Assembly: GCA_016218905.1 (NCBI GenBank)
Contig: JACRCS010000087.1
Span: forward strand, 1 to 22,556
DNA: 22,556 bases
From: Deltaproteobacteria bacterium
Lineage (GTDB): Bacteria > Desulfobacterota_C > Deferrisomatia > Deferrisomatales > JACRMM01
Direction: 5' to 3'
The notes under the pieces were generated by a model. That model was not told where the DNA came from. It was given only the letters and a program-made list of their open reading frames with translations, and ran no database searches. Position numbers and translations under genes: made by a program. Shown one piece after another: positions 1 through 6,712 of the stretch (the stretch's first letter is position 1; each line of letters opens with the position of its first letter).

Positions 1-605
1 CGGAGGTCCGCCGCGGTCTCCTTCCAGAGCGGCAGGCATCGCTCTCGTCGTCCTTTTCCGACCACGCGAACGCTCGGCGAACGCCGGAGTGACAGCCCGG
101 CCAAGGGCAGTTCAACGAGTTCGGAGACGCGCAGCCCGGCGGCGAAGCACAGGTGGATCATGGCCCGGTCCCGGATCCCAAGACGGGTCGTGAGGTCGGG
201 CGCATTCAGGATGGCTCTGACCTCCTCCATGACGAGGTGCCGGAGGAGCGGCTGATCGTGGCGCTTGCTGGGAATGGCGCGGATCTGCCCCACCTGGTTC
301 AGGGCCGAGGGCACCTTGAACTCGACGTAACGCATGAACGCCTTGATCGCGGCCAACCGGCCGTTGCGGGTCGAGGCGCTGTTCCCACGCCCGGCCTCGA
401 TGTGGGCGAGGAACTCGAGCACCAGAGCGGCGTCGAGCTGCTCGAGGTGGAGCTGCGACGGCGTGGTCTTCAACCGCGCGGCGGCGAACTGGAAGAACAG
501 CCGGTAGACGTGCGCGTACGTCTCGCACGTATGGGGGCTGTAGCCTTGGGTGACAGGGAGATGCTCGCGCAGAAAGCTGGTCACCAGCGGTGCGAGCGGC
601 GTCAT
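1..605 (-). CDS. Tyrosine recombinase, RitC-like (partial, runs off window start)
   Basis: The reading frame is open from an ATG at 605-603 to the window edge, about 201 residues, so the C-terminal catalytic part lies outside. The N-terminal half looks like a SAM-like core-binding domain (residues about 1-125, with NSASTRNGRLAAIKAFMRYV). The catalytic domain then begins and carries AGLRVSEL, which holds the first catalytic Arg, at about residue 165. It is colinear with and clearly related to the frameshifted ritC at 901-1912; for example both have FFxFAAxRL, NSAxTRNxRLAAI and AIPSKRH/AMPSKRH blocks. The start codon overlaps the stop of the preceding ritB-like remnant as ATGA, the same arrangement as in the complete trio. 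This fragment is therefore probably the third gene of a second recombinase trio. Whether it is intact cannot be judged because its catalytic tail is missing from the window. Confidence 0.85.
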   Translation of the reverse strand, partial: MTPLAPLVTSFLREHLPVTQGYSPHTCETYAHVYRLFFQFAAARLKTTPSQLHLEQLDAALVLEFLAHIEAGRGNSASTRNGRLAAIKAFMRYVEFKVPSALNQVGQIRAIPSKRHDQPLLRHLVMEEVRAILNAPDLTTRLGIRDRAMIHLCFAAGLRVSELVELPLAGLSLRRSPSVRVVGKGRRERCLPLWKETAADL

Positions 606-799
606 CGCGCGTCTCCGCCCACCAGGGATTCGGCAGCGGCGGTGATGTCCGTCATGAGCTCCGGGGTCGCTTCCAAGTACCAGTAGGTGCATTTGATGTC
701 GAGGTGGCCGAGGTAGGTCGACAGCGCGACGAAGTGTCTCGAGACCGCCCGGCGCTCCGACGAGCAGCGTTCCAGGGCTCTCGTAGCAAAGGTGTGACG
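602..799 (-). pseudogene. Truncated RitB-like tyrosine recombinase (C-terminal 65 residues)
   Basis: The frame begins abruptly with RHTFATRAL at the junction with the palindromic RIT boundary sequence. It ends TYLGHLDIKCTYWYLEATPE...GDAR and a TGA at 604-602. The R-H-x-x-A box, the LGH box and the Tyr nucleophile region (TYWYLE) are those of the tyrosine recombinase C-terminus. They match the tail of the complete ritB at 1909-2850 (MRHRFAARTL, TYLGHVHINETYWYIEAVPEL). Everything upstream of the catalytic Arg is absent, and it is not found on the far side of the RIT element. The overlap with the next gene is ATGA. This is a remnant; no functional protein is expected. Confidence 0.85.
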
Positions 800-818
800 G
801 TTATGCCGATAACGGCAT
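798..818 (+). repeat. Boundary direct repeat, left copy
   Basis: A 21-bp sequence here (core ATGCCGATAACGGCAT) recurs exactly at 3998-4018 in the same orientation. The core is an inverted repeat, ATGCCG and CGGCAT separated by ATAA. It overlaps the outer 6 bp of the left inverted repeat. It can be read as a duplicated target site of about 13-14 bp plus bases shared between target and element end, or as attL/attR-like crossover sites. Confidence 0.8.
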
Positions 819-843
819 CATGCCGACTCCCGGTTTATGCCGA
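813..843 (+). repeat. Left terminal inverted repeat of RIT element
   Basis: This 31-bp sequence is the exact reverse complement of 3969-3999. It contains two copies of an ATGCCGA(C/G)TC motif (about 820-829 and 838-847). A further inverted copy (GAGTCGGCATAA, 889-900) lies just inside, next to the ritC stop codon. Such short reiterated motifs are plausible recombinase binding sites; that role is inferred. Confidence 0.9.
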
Positions 844-900
844 GTCGCAGGTCCTGAGCCAAGGCTGGAGGCGCGCGGGCTCTGCGCGGAGTCGGCATAA

Positions 901-1912
901 TCAGAGGCTCTCCAGGAACGCCAACAGCTTGTCGTCGGGCCGGTATCGTCCGGTTCTGGTGCCGAAGGGCGCGGTTCGGGAGAGCGCCTCCTCCTTCAAG
1001 CGCAGATCCGCGTGGAGATACATTTGGGTGGTCTCCATTTGTTCGTGTCCGAGCCAGAGAGCGATCACCGATCGGTCGATGCCGTGCCGCAGAAGCTCCA
1101 TAGCCGCGGAATGCCTCAGCACGTGGGGGCTGATCTTCTTGCGTTTGAGGGAGGGGCACTGAGCTTGCGCGGTGGCGGTGTGTTTCGTGACGAGGCGTTC
1201 GACGGCATCGCGGCTCAGGGAGCCGCGCCGGATGCTCGGGAACAGTGAATCTTCGGGTAGCCCGTGTCGCTCCCGCAACCAAGCCTTGAGCATGGAGACG
1301 GCATCCTTGCGAAGCGGAGTAGAGCGCTGCTTTCTGCCCTTTCCCTCGCAGCGCACGTGGGCGCCGGTGCCCAGGACAACGTCTCCCCAGGACAACGTCT
1401 CCGCAGCGCAGCCCGATCAATTCGGAGACTCTCAGCCCCGTCTGAACCGCCACCACGAGCAGCGTCCGATCCCGCCTCCCTGTCCAAGACGCCGGGTCGG
1501 GAGCTTCGAGCAAGGCGTCGATCTCTTCCCGGGAGAGGAACTCGATGGGCTTACGTTCGTGGCGTTTGCTCGGCATGGCGAGGACGCGCTGGCAGAGCAA
1601 ACCATGGGCGGGCTCCTTGAAGGCGACATACCTGAAGAAGGAATGAATCGCCGCCAGGCGCGTATTGCGGGTGCGAGCGCTGTTCTCCCGATCCGTCTCG
1701 AGATGTTGGAGAAACTCACCGAGAAAGGACGGTTCGAGGTCCTCGATCTGGAGGTTTGTGGGGGTCTTACCCAGTCGTTCTGCGGCGAACTGCAGGAGGA
1801 GGCGAAAGGAATCCCGATATCCGGCGACCGTATGAGGGCTCGCCCGCCTTTGGTCCAACAGACGATCCTTGAAAAAGGACTGGATGAGGGCCGGAAAGCT
1901 CGCAGAGATCAT
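901..1912 (-). pseudogene. ritC: RIT recombinase C, frameshifted by a 16-bp tandem duplication
   Basis: This is the third recombinase of the trio. The 5' part (ATG at 1912-1910) encodes the core-binding domain and TGLRVSELIGL with the first catalytic Arg. The 3' part, in another frame and ending with TGA at 903-901, carries CEGKGRKQR (catalytic Lys region), HVLRHSAAM (H-x-x-R), LGHEQMETTQMYLH (His and Tyr nucleophile). The frame change falls at 1371-1402, where CCAGGACAACGTCTCC occurs twice in tandem. Removing one 16-bp copy restores a 331-residue protein reading through GDVVLGTGAHVRCEGKG. The start overlaps the ritB stop as ATGA. As written, the protein would lose the Tyr nucleophile and be inactive; a sequencing or assembly error is the other explanation. 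Confidence 0.87.
1371..1402. repeat. 16-bp tandem duplication inside ritC
   Basis: Units at 1371-1386 and 1387-1402 are identical. The unit length is not a multiple of three, so it shifts the ritC frame. An exact, isolated direct duplication like this fits replication slippage. Confidence 0.92.
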
Positions 1913-2850
1913 GGCGCGACCTCCTGGGTCTGTCCGATCACCCGCTCGGTGGCCAACTGGAGAAGCTCCGGCACGGCTTCGATGTACCAGTACGTTTCGT
2001 TGATGTGCACGTGTCCGAGGTAGGTGGCGAGCTTCGGGAGCTCACGCTCTACGTCGACTCCGGCCCGATACCAATCGATCAATGTCCGGGCGGCAAATCG
2101 ATGCCGCATATCGTGAAGCCGCGGGCCGCGGCCGTGCCCCATCTCGTCAGCCCGCAGACCGATCTGCTGGGACACCCTGGCAAAGGTGTAACGAGTGCTC
2201 CATTCCGTGATCCGAGTGCCGCGTTCTGAGACAAAGAGGCCCTTTGTCGCCGGCTTGGGAAGGAGATGGTCTCTTTGGGCGAGGTAGCTGCCCAGGGCAT
2301 GTGTGGTGGAAGCATGCACGGGCAGGAGCCGTGACTTGCCGAACTTCGTCCGGCGGATGGTGAGGATTCCCTGCTCGAGGTCGACGTCGTTGCGATCGAG
2401 AGCCACGGCTTCGCTCACCCGCATCCCCGTCACCGCAAGGAGCCGGAAACACGTCGAATAGGTCAATGCCCTGAGCCCTTTCGCGGAAGGGAGCCGTTCG
2501 GCTGCACGAACCAGGTTTTCGATCTCTTCATCCTTGTAGATATAGGGGGGCTTTCGATGATAGCGATGGGGAAGGAGCTCTGGTGACGGAATCTCTGTAC
2601 GAGGATCCGCCGCGCTACGCCATGCAGCGAAGCGCCGCACCATACCCAACCTCCACGCCCAGGTTGACGGCTGAGCATCGACGGGCTGCTTCGCCCAGCG
2701 AAGAGCCAGTTCTGCCGTAATGTGGGGTGCCCCCTCGGCGAGAATGAAGGCGACGAAGTTTCGCAGAACGCCTGCCGGCAGCCTCAGGCGGAATCCGAGG
2801 CTACGACGGGTCGCAATGTAGTCCTCCAGCGCTTGTCGGAGCTCGCTCAT
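1909..2850 (-). CDS. ritB: RIT tyrosine recombinase B
   Basis: This 313-residue tyrosine recombinase is the second gene of the trio. The N-terminal region (about 1-125) is a core-binding domain. Catalytic elements follow in order: TGMRVSEAVAL (Arg I), RRTKFGKSRLLPVH (Lys region), HDMRHRFAARTL (H-x-x-R) and TYLGHVHINETYWYIE (His and Tyr). All key residues are visible, so it looks active. The chosen ATG at 2850 is preceded by GGAGG six bases upstream and overlaps the ritA stop as ATGA, which suggests translational coupling. A longer frame from 2874 is open but lacks such support. Its stop overlaps the ritC start, again as ATGA. RIT recombinases are thought to act together on the element ends; the specific role of each is not settled. 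Confidence 0.9.
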   Translation of the reverse strand: MSELRQALEDYIATRRSLGFRLRLPAGVLRNFVAFILAEGAPHITAELALRWAKQPVDAQPSTWAWRLGMVRRFAAWRSAADPRTEIPSPELLPHRYHRKPPYIYKDEEIENLVRAAERLPSAKGLRALTYSTCFRLLAVTGMRVSEAVALDRNDVDLEQGILTIRRTKFGKSRLLPVHASTTHALGSYLAQRDHLLPKPATKGLFVSERGTRITEWSTRYTFARVSQQIGLRADEMGHGRGPRLHDMRHRFAARTLIDWYRAGVDVERELPKLATYLGHVHINETYWYIEAVPELLQLATERVIGQTQEVAP

Positions 2851-3917
2851 TGTCCACCTCCGGCAACTGGCCACGGCTGAGCCAGGGAGCGCAGACCACG
2901 TAGATCCACCTTTGCGTAGATCTCGGTAGTATCGGTGGCGCGGTGCCGGAGCAGTTCCCCGATCTCGGCCATGGATGCGCCGCGATGGAGCATTCCCGTG
3001 GCTAGGCTATGACGCAGGAGGTGAGCCCCTTTGTTGGGTGGCTGAAGACCCGCCCGGCCCAGGGCACGATAGACAACGGACGAGACGGTAGAAGTGCCCG
3101 CCAGCCCGCGGTACGGAGGCTTCCCACGAAGAAAGACCCGGCGAGTAGGGCTCTTGGGGCGAGCCATTTGAAGATATGCGGCCAGAGCCTCTCCCACATC
3201 GGGCACCAGGGGCAGGCGGTCGTGGCGCAGTCCTTTCCCTCGAACCACGATCTCACCCGCCCTCCAGTCGATATCGTCGAGGTCGAGGGTCACGACCTCT
3301 CCTGCGCGCAGGCCCAGCCGAGCGAGCAAAAGAAGGATGGCGTAGTTGCGTCGGCCGGTCGAGGTGCTCCGGTCCACGGCCTCCAGCAGCCGCTCGATCT
3401 CCTCCGCAGACAGGTACTTGGGGACGGTGGACAGTCTCCAGTCCGCCACCGTCGGAACAGAAGCGGCCAAGTCGACTTGAATCTCCCCGCGCTGCAGGAG
3501 GAACCGGAAGAAGGAGCGCAAGGCCGTCACCATCAGCTTTGCCCTCCCGGGAGTCATGGAGCCGGCGTGACGGAGGATGAAGCCGGAGCTGTCCGATGGC
3601 GCCAGATCCCGAAGGGATAGCGGCCCCTCGCCGAAGCGCTCTGTAAGAAAACACCGGAGAAAAGGCACGTAATTGATCACCGTCGCCGTCGTGAGCCCGC
3701 GCTCTGTGCGCAAATATCTTTCGTACCGGCCCAGAAGCCGACCCAGCCAAGACTCGTCGCATACGCGCTCGGGAGAGGGAACAACGTCGTGCTTCCGAAG
3801 GTAGGCGAGGAACTGCCGGGTGGTTTCGGAATGACTGCGAGGGGCGCGGCCCTGCCGGCGTCGCTCATCGAGAAAGGAAAAGGCAGCCGGATTATGCCGA
3901 TTCTGTAAAGGACTCAT
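2847..3917 (-). CDS. ritA: RIT tyrosine recombinase A
   Basis: This is the first gene of the trio, about 356 residues from the ATG at 3917-3915 (GGGGTG just upstream). An open frame extends to 3992, but that would start inside the terminal inverted repeat. The N-terminal part (about 1-165) resembles a SAM-like DNA-binding domain (RGLTTATVINYVPFLRCFL). Catalytic motifs follow: LGLRAGEVVTL (Arg I), VRGKGLRHDRLPL (Lys), HLLRHSLATGML (H-x-x-R) and LLRHRATDTTEIYAKVD (His/Arg region and Tyr nucleophile). It appears complete and is coupled to ritB by a 4-bp overlap. The promoter is expected between 3917 and the inverted repeat, but no clear consensus is visible there. Confidence 0.88.
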   Translation of the reverse strand: MSPLQNRHNPAAFSFLDERRRQGRAPRSHSETTRQFLAYLRKHDVVPSPERVCDESWLGRLLGRYERYLRTERGLTTATVINYVPFLRCFLTERFGEGPLSLRDLAPSDSSGFILRHAGSMTPGRAKLMVTALRSFFRFLLQRGEIQVDLAASVPTVADWRLSTVPKYLSAEEIERLLEAVDRSTSTGRRNYAILLLLARLGLRAGEVVTLDLDDIDWRAGEIVVRGKGLRHDRLPLVPDVGEALAAYLQMARPKSPTRRVFLRGKPPYRGLAGTSTVSSVVYRALGRAGLQPPNKGAHLLRHSLATGMLHRGASMAEIGELLRHRATDTTEIYAKVDLRGLRSLAQPWPVAGGGQ

Positions 3918-3968
3918 CACCCCGTGGTACGCCAAACTACCCGAAATAACGAAGGCGCCTTGCGGGAG

Positions 3969-3999
3969 TCGGCATAAACCGGGAGTCGGCATGATGCCG
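3969..3999 (-). repeat. Right terminal inverted repeat of RIT element
   Basis: This is the perfect 31-bp inverted match to 813-843. It carries GAGTCGGCAT motifs at 3965-3974 and 3983-3992. A candidate ritA frame extends upstream through this repeat, which argues for the more internal ritA start at 3917. Confidence 0.9.
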
Positions 4000-4025
4000 G
4001 TTATGCCGATAACGGCATAACCGGC
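3996..4025. repeat. Boundary palindrome / direct repeat, right copy (putative RIT target site)
   Basis: Arms GCCGGTTATGCCG and CGGCATAACCGGC form a perfect 13-bp inverted repeat around an ATAA spacer. The inner 21 bp (3998-4018) are identical to 798-818. The complete palindrome at this junction, but only a shortened one on the left, suggests this side keeps the original target. On the minus strand it supplies the TAA that ends the truncated DDE-integrase frame. Confidence 0.75.
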
Positions 4026-4315
4026 ACAGTTGCGCCTTGATGATCCTGCAACGGTGTCGGCTCTCGGCTTTTTCGCCCCAGGGCGGCGATCGGATCGGTG
4101 GCTCCCTTGGCCTGGTAGTACCAGCGCTCGATCGTGGAGAACCCGAGCACCACCCGCTCGCCCGGCCGAAACGGGTGCTGGTAAGCGCGGCTCGCGAGCT
4201 CGCGTAGCGCCTCCTGGAGCTCACCGCCCTCCGGCGGGCTCGACAGGAGCCCCCCGATCACCGAGAACCGAAACCGCGCCCAGCGCTCCCACCGGGCCAC
4301 CTCGTCGTCCCTCAT
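4001..4315 (-). pseudogene. N-terminal fragment of a DDE-type integrase/transposase truncated by the RIT element
   Basis: The fragment is about 104 codons from an ATG at 4315-4313, behind a strong GGGGAGGTG site. It begins MRDDEVARWERWARFRFSVIG and has an HTH-like stretch LGFSTIERWYYQAKGATDPI. I recognise this as the start of a DDE-integrase family that commonly follows a zinc-finger/HTH gene in such transposons; this is recall, not a search. The natural frame is lost after about RKSRE, and the last codons (VPVMPLSA, stop) come from the RIT boundary palindrome. No DDE core is present anywhere beyond the element. It is the third gene of the broken minus-strand transposon module. Confidence 0.65.
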
Positions 4316-4468
4316 CGCGACACCTCCCCGGGTCGCTTCGACCGGCTTCCCCCGTGGAAGCTCGGCGTCGACCGCGGAGAGGCGCTTCTACGCCGCTCGG
4401 CTGCCGGGCACAGCCGAACGACTTCTGCGTGGAACTGGGAGCGCGCCCCTCTCCCTCGGAGAGCGCGG

Positions 4469-4942
4469 TCACCGAGCCTCCACCCGAAGCGCGGCGAGGC
4501 AGGCCACGAGCCCCGGCTCGGGACCGTCGCGGGCCTGGACGAAGCGCTCGATCACGTCGGCGAGCAGGCGCTCCGGGCGCACCGGCGGGGACAACCGGCC
4601 CGAGAGCCAGCGCGAGGCCCTCGACTGCGGAAACAGCTCTCGGAAGTGCGCCACCCAGCGACGAAGCGTCGGACGCGTCACGCCGAAGAGCTCCTGCAGG
4701 CGTCGGGCGGTGACGCCCTCGACCCGGCCCTGGCGCAAGGCAGTCGCGACCAGGACCACCGCCGCCCAGTACACGCGGCGCCCCCAGAAGAGCACCGACG
4801 GCGGAAGCGTCCGGCGACGGCACCCCTCCCGCCCGCAGCAGAGGCTCAGTCGAACCGAGTAGATCTCCGGAAGATCAGGGGGACCGCCTCGCGGCTTACG
4901 CTCGTAGCCAGCTCGATGCAGCGGACCCCCGCAGTAGGGCAC
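4469..4942 (-). pseudogene. Zinc-finger/HTH transposon protein, C-terminal part (separated by IS insertion)
   Basis: The frame reads YCGGPLHRAGYERKPRGG, then LCCGREGCRRRTLPPS, then a helical HTH-like segment (ARRLQELFGVTRPTLRRWVAHF) and a tail ending ALRVEAR with the stop at 4471-4469. The Cys pairs suggest a zinc-binding domain joined to a DNA-binding domain. The natural start is missing. It lies across the IS3-like element at 6713-6811, where the missing N-terminus (ending RSRRC) is found in the same orientation. Joined, RRC-P-YCGG would rebuild a C-P-x-C knuckle. The DDE-integrase fragment lies 154 bp downstream. The family has no name that I can assign with certainty. Confidence 0.7.
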
Positions 4943-4948
4943 CCCCCT

Positions 4949-4969
4949 GTGCCAGGATAGTTGTCGCCT
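4949..4969 (+). repeat. Left inverted end of IS3-like element
   Basis: This pairs with the complement of 6689-6709, with mismatches at three of 21 positions. The inner 12 bases, TAGTTGTCGCCT, are identical. Confidence 0.75.
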
Positions 4970-5303
4970 TTGGGGTGCTTGACCCGGCTGCTCCGGAGGG
5001 AGGGCAAGCGAGCGTAGCGAGCTTGCCCGAACCGGAGGGGCAGCCGGCGCGGCCGAGCCGGACGGTGTGTCCGGCAGCTGCACTCCAGACCGACAGCAGA
5101 GGGGCAGAAGGACATCTCGTGACATACTCCCCGGGTTTGAAGTCCAACATGGTTCGCAAGCTGGTCGGCCCTGAGAGGGTATCGGCCTGCGCCCTGGCCC
5201 GCGAGTCGGCATTCCGCAGTCTACGCTCTCGCGTTGGCTCCAGAAGGCGGGTACGGTGGCGGGGTTGGCAATCGTCCCCTTTGCCCAAGGATCGGTAGAC
5301 CTC

Positions 5304-5654
5304 ATGAAGACCCGACGCCCCCGAGACTGGCCCCCAGAGGAGAAGCTCCAAGCGGTGATCGAGGCGGAGTCGCTCTCCGAGGACGAACTCGGGGCGTTCC
5401 TGCGCCGCAAGGGGCTGCACGAAGCCCAACTGCAGGAGTGGCGTACCCTCATCCTCGCTGAGCTGCGCGGCCAGCCGATTCGTCCTTCGGCGAATGCCTC
5501 CGCCGAAGGGCGCCGCATTCGGGAGTTGGAGAAGGAGCTGGATCGAAAGGACAAGGCGCTGGCGGAAACGGCGGCGCTCCTGGTGTTGAAAAAAAAAGCC
5601 CAAGCCATCTGGGGGGACGCGGACGCCCCCACGGGCAAGAAGAGCGGCAAGTGA
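5304..5654 (+). CDS. IS3-like transposase OrfA
   Basis: This is a small basic protein of 116 residues from the ATG at 5304 (MKTRRPRDWPPEEK); the frame is open upstream to 5256. Residues about 10-60 (EEKLQAVIEAESLSEDELGAFLRRKGLHEAQLQEWR) resemble the N-terminal HTH of IS3-family OrfA proteins. A Leu-spaced coiled segment follows (RIRELEKELDRKDKALAETAALLVLKKK). A run of nine A residues at 5589-5597 encodes the KKK. The downstream OrfB lies in the -1 frame, with no stop between the A run and OrfB. The stop overlaps the OrfB GTG as GTGA (5651-5654). A programmed -1 frameshift giving an OrfAB fusion is therefore plausible but unproven. Confidence 0.82.
   Translation: MKTRRPRDWPPEEKLQAVIEAESLSEDELGAFLRRKGLHEAQLQEWRTLILAELRGQPIRPSANASAEGRRIRELEKELDRKDKALAETAALLVLKKKAQAIWGDADAPTGKKSGK
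5589..5597 (+). promoter_or_regulatory. Candidate -1 frameshift slippery run (A9) in IS orfA
   Basis: Nine consecutive A residues read AAA AAA AAA in the OrfA frame. The -1 frame from this point is open and leads straight into OrfB. Slippery A runs of this kind produce OrfAB transposase in IS3-family elements. No downstream stimulatory structure was worked out. Confidence 0.5.
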
Positions 5655-6679
5655 TCGTGGAGCTCGTCCACGAGGCCACCGGCAGCGGCGCGAGGTTGGA
5701 GGCTGCCGTCGAAGCTCTGGGCCTGAGCGTGCGCACCTTCCAGCGCTGGCAAACCCAGGACGACGGTGCGGATCGGCGGCGGGGGCCGAACACGGCTCCC
5801 TCGAACAAGCTCACGGCGGCCGAACGAGACCAGGTGCTCGCCACGGCCAACGCTCCCGAGTTTCGGGACCTCTCGCCCAAGCAGATCGTGCCCCGTTTGG
5901 CCGATCAGGGCAACTACATCGCCTCGGAGTCGACCTTTTACCGGGTGCTGCGCGAAGAGGACCAGCTCACGCACCGGGAGTCCTCTCGACCCGCCACTTC
6001 GCGTCCTCCCCGGGAGCACGTGGCAACGGGGCCTTGCCAGGTGTGGTCCTGGAACATCACATACTTGAAGAGTCCAATTCTCGGCCAATTCTTCTACCTG
6101 TACCTGATCCTGGACGTGTGGAGTCGCAAGATCGTTGCCGCTACGGTGCATGCCAAGGAATCCAACGAGCACGCCGCCCAACTGTTTCGGCAGGCCTGCC
6201 GCCGGTTGGCTCTCGATCCGGACGGCTTGGTCCTCCACTCCGACAACGGTGGTCCGATGAAGGGGGCGACCATGCTGGCCACGCTCCAGAAACTCGGAGT
6301 GGTCGCCTCGTTCAGCCGGCCCCGCGTCAGTGATGACAACCCATACTCCGAAGCGCTGTTCCGAACCTTGAAGTACCGGCCGGGATTCCCGTCCCAACCC
6401 TTCGCCAGCGCGGAGGTCGCCCAGGGCTGGGTGAACGGCTTTCTCACCTGGTACAACACTGAGCACCTCCACAGCGCGATCCGTTTCGTCACCCCCGACG
6501 ATCGCCACTTCAGTCGCGAGGCCGCCGTCCTGGCGCAGCGCCGGCAAGTCTACGACCTGGCTCGGCAACGAACCCCGCAGCGTTGGGCTCAAAACATACG
6601 AAACTGGGAGCCCGTGGAGACCGTCTCCCTCAACCCCGAGATCAGGAGGGACCAGCCCCCACTTCGGGCTGCCGCATGA
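5651..6679 (+). CDS. IS3-like transposase OrfB (DDE core with Asp-to-Asn change)
   Basis: This 342-residue integrase-core transposase has an N-terminal HTH-like region (SVRTFQRWQ) and an HTH_21-like stretch (SESTFYRVLREEDQL). An rve core runs from about residue 120 to 290. The first catalytic position sits in VWSWNITYLK, where the family has WSWDITYL; here codon 135 (6053-6055, AAC) is Asn. The second Asp (VLHSDNGGPMKG) and the Glu (DNPYSEALFRTLKY) are present. A single G-to-A change would explain the loss. Family knowledge says the first Asp binds the catalytic metal, so this copy is probably inactive unless helped by another transposase. Translation may begin at the overlapping GTG or through frameshifting from OrfA. 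Confidence 0.88.
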   Translation: MIVELVHEATGSGARLEAAVEALGLSVRTFQRWQTQDDGADRRRGPNTAPSNKLTAAERDQVLATANAPEFRDLSPKQIVPRLADQGNYIASESTFYRVLREEDQLTHRESSRPATSRPPREHVATGPCQVWSWNITYLKSPILGQFFYLYLILDVWSRKIVAATVHAKESNEHAAQLFRQACRRLALDPDGLVLHSDNGGPMKGATMLATLQKLGVVASFSRPRVSDDNPYSEALFRTLKYRPGFPSQPFASAEVAQGWVNGFLTWYNTEHLHSAIRFVTPDDRHFSREAAVLAQRRQVYDLARQRTPQRWAQNIRNWEPVETVSLNPEIRRDQPPLRAAA

Positions 6680-6688
6680 TTCGACCCG

Positions 6689-6709
6689 AGGCGACAACTA
6701 CCTTGACAC
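6689..6709 (-). repeat. Right inverted end of IS3-like element
   Basis: It reads GTGTCAAGG then TAGTTGTCGCCT on the minus strand, matching the left end except at three positions. It lies 10 bp beyond the OrfB stop codon. Confidence 0.75.
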
Positions 6710-6712
6710 CCG

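Larger units (their letters stand above)
813..3999 (-). mobile_element. RIT element (recombinase in trio) with 31-bp inverted ends
   Basis: Three adjacent tyrosine recombinase genes of different subfamilies lie on one strand with 4-bp overlaps. They sit between perfect 31-bp inverted repeats at 813-843 and 3969-3999. This is the described organisation of RIT elements (established knowledge: three recombinase genes in fixed order between inverted ends). The element is about 3.19 kb and carries no visible cargo gene. ritA and ritB look intact while ritC is frameshifted, so autonomous movement is doubtful. The right end truncates a DDE-integrase gene, and the left end abuts the tail of another RIT-type ritB. 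Exact termini were taken as the outer limits of the inverted repeats and could be off by several bases, because the flanking palindrome resembles the ends. Confidence 0.88.
4949..6709 (+). mobile_element. IS3-like insertion sequence with two overlapping transposase frames
   Basis: Imperfect inverted ends match 18 of 21 positions: GTGCCAGGATAGTTGTCGCCT at 4949-4969 (one base over 20 if counted in full, shared inner part TAGTTGTCGCCT) against the complement of 6689-6709. Between them lie an OrfA with an N-terminal HTH-type region and an OrfB with an rve-type DDE core. OrfB is in the -1 frame relative to OrfA, the usual IS3-family layout. The element splits a minus-strand zinc-finger gene. A GGCACC hexamer lies on both outer sides (4938-4943 and 6715-6720). 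However, rejoining the target on it leaves the host gene one base out of frame, so the exact borders and target duplication are uncertain. Confidence 0.8.

Noticed and set aside
153..686. Plus-strand frame opposite the left recombinase genes
   Set aside because: It shows no domain and lies antisense to clear tyrosine recombinase coding sequence.
818..1912. Single 364-residue minus-strand frame across the whole ritC region
   Set aside because: After about residue 175 it becomes low-complexity Arg/Pro sequence. The recombinase C-terminus is in another frame, explained by the 16-bp duplication.
4469..6697. 742-residue minus-strand frame spanning the IS
   Set aside because: The part opposite the IS transposase is its antisense shadow; only the last ~158 codons (4469-4942) show a protein-like zinc-finger/HTH pattern.
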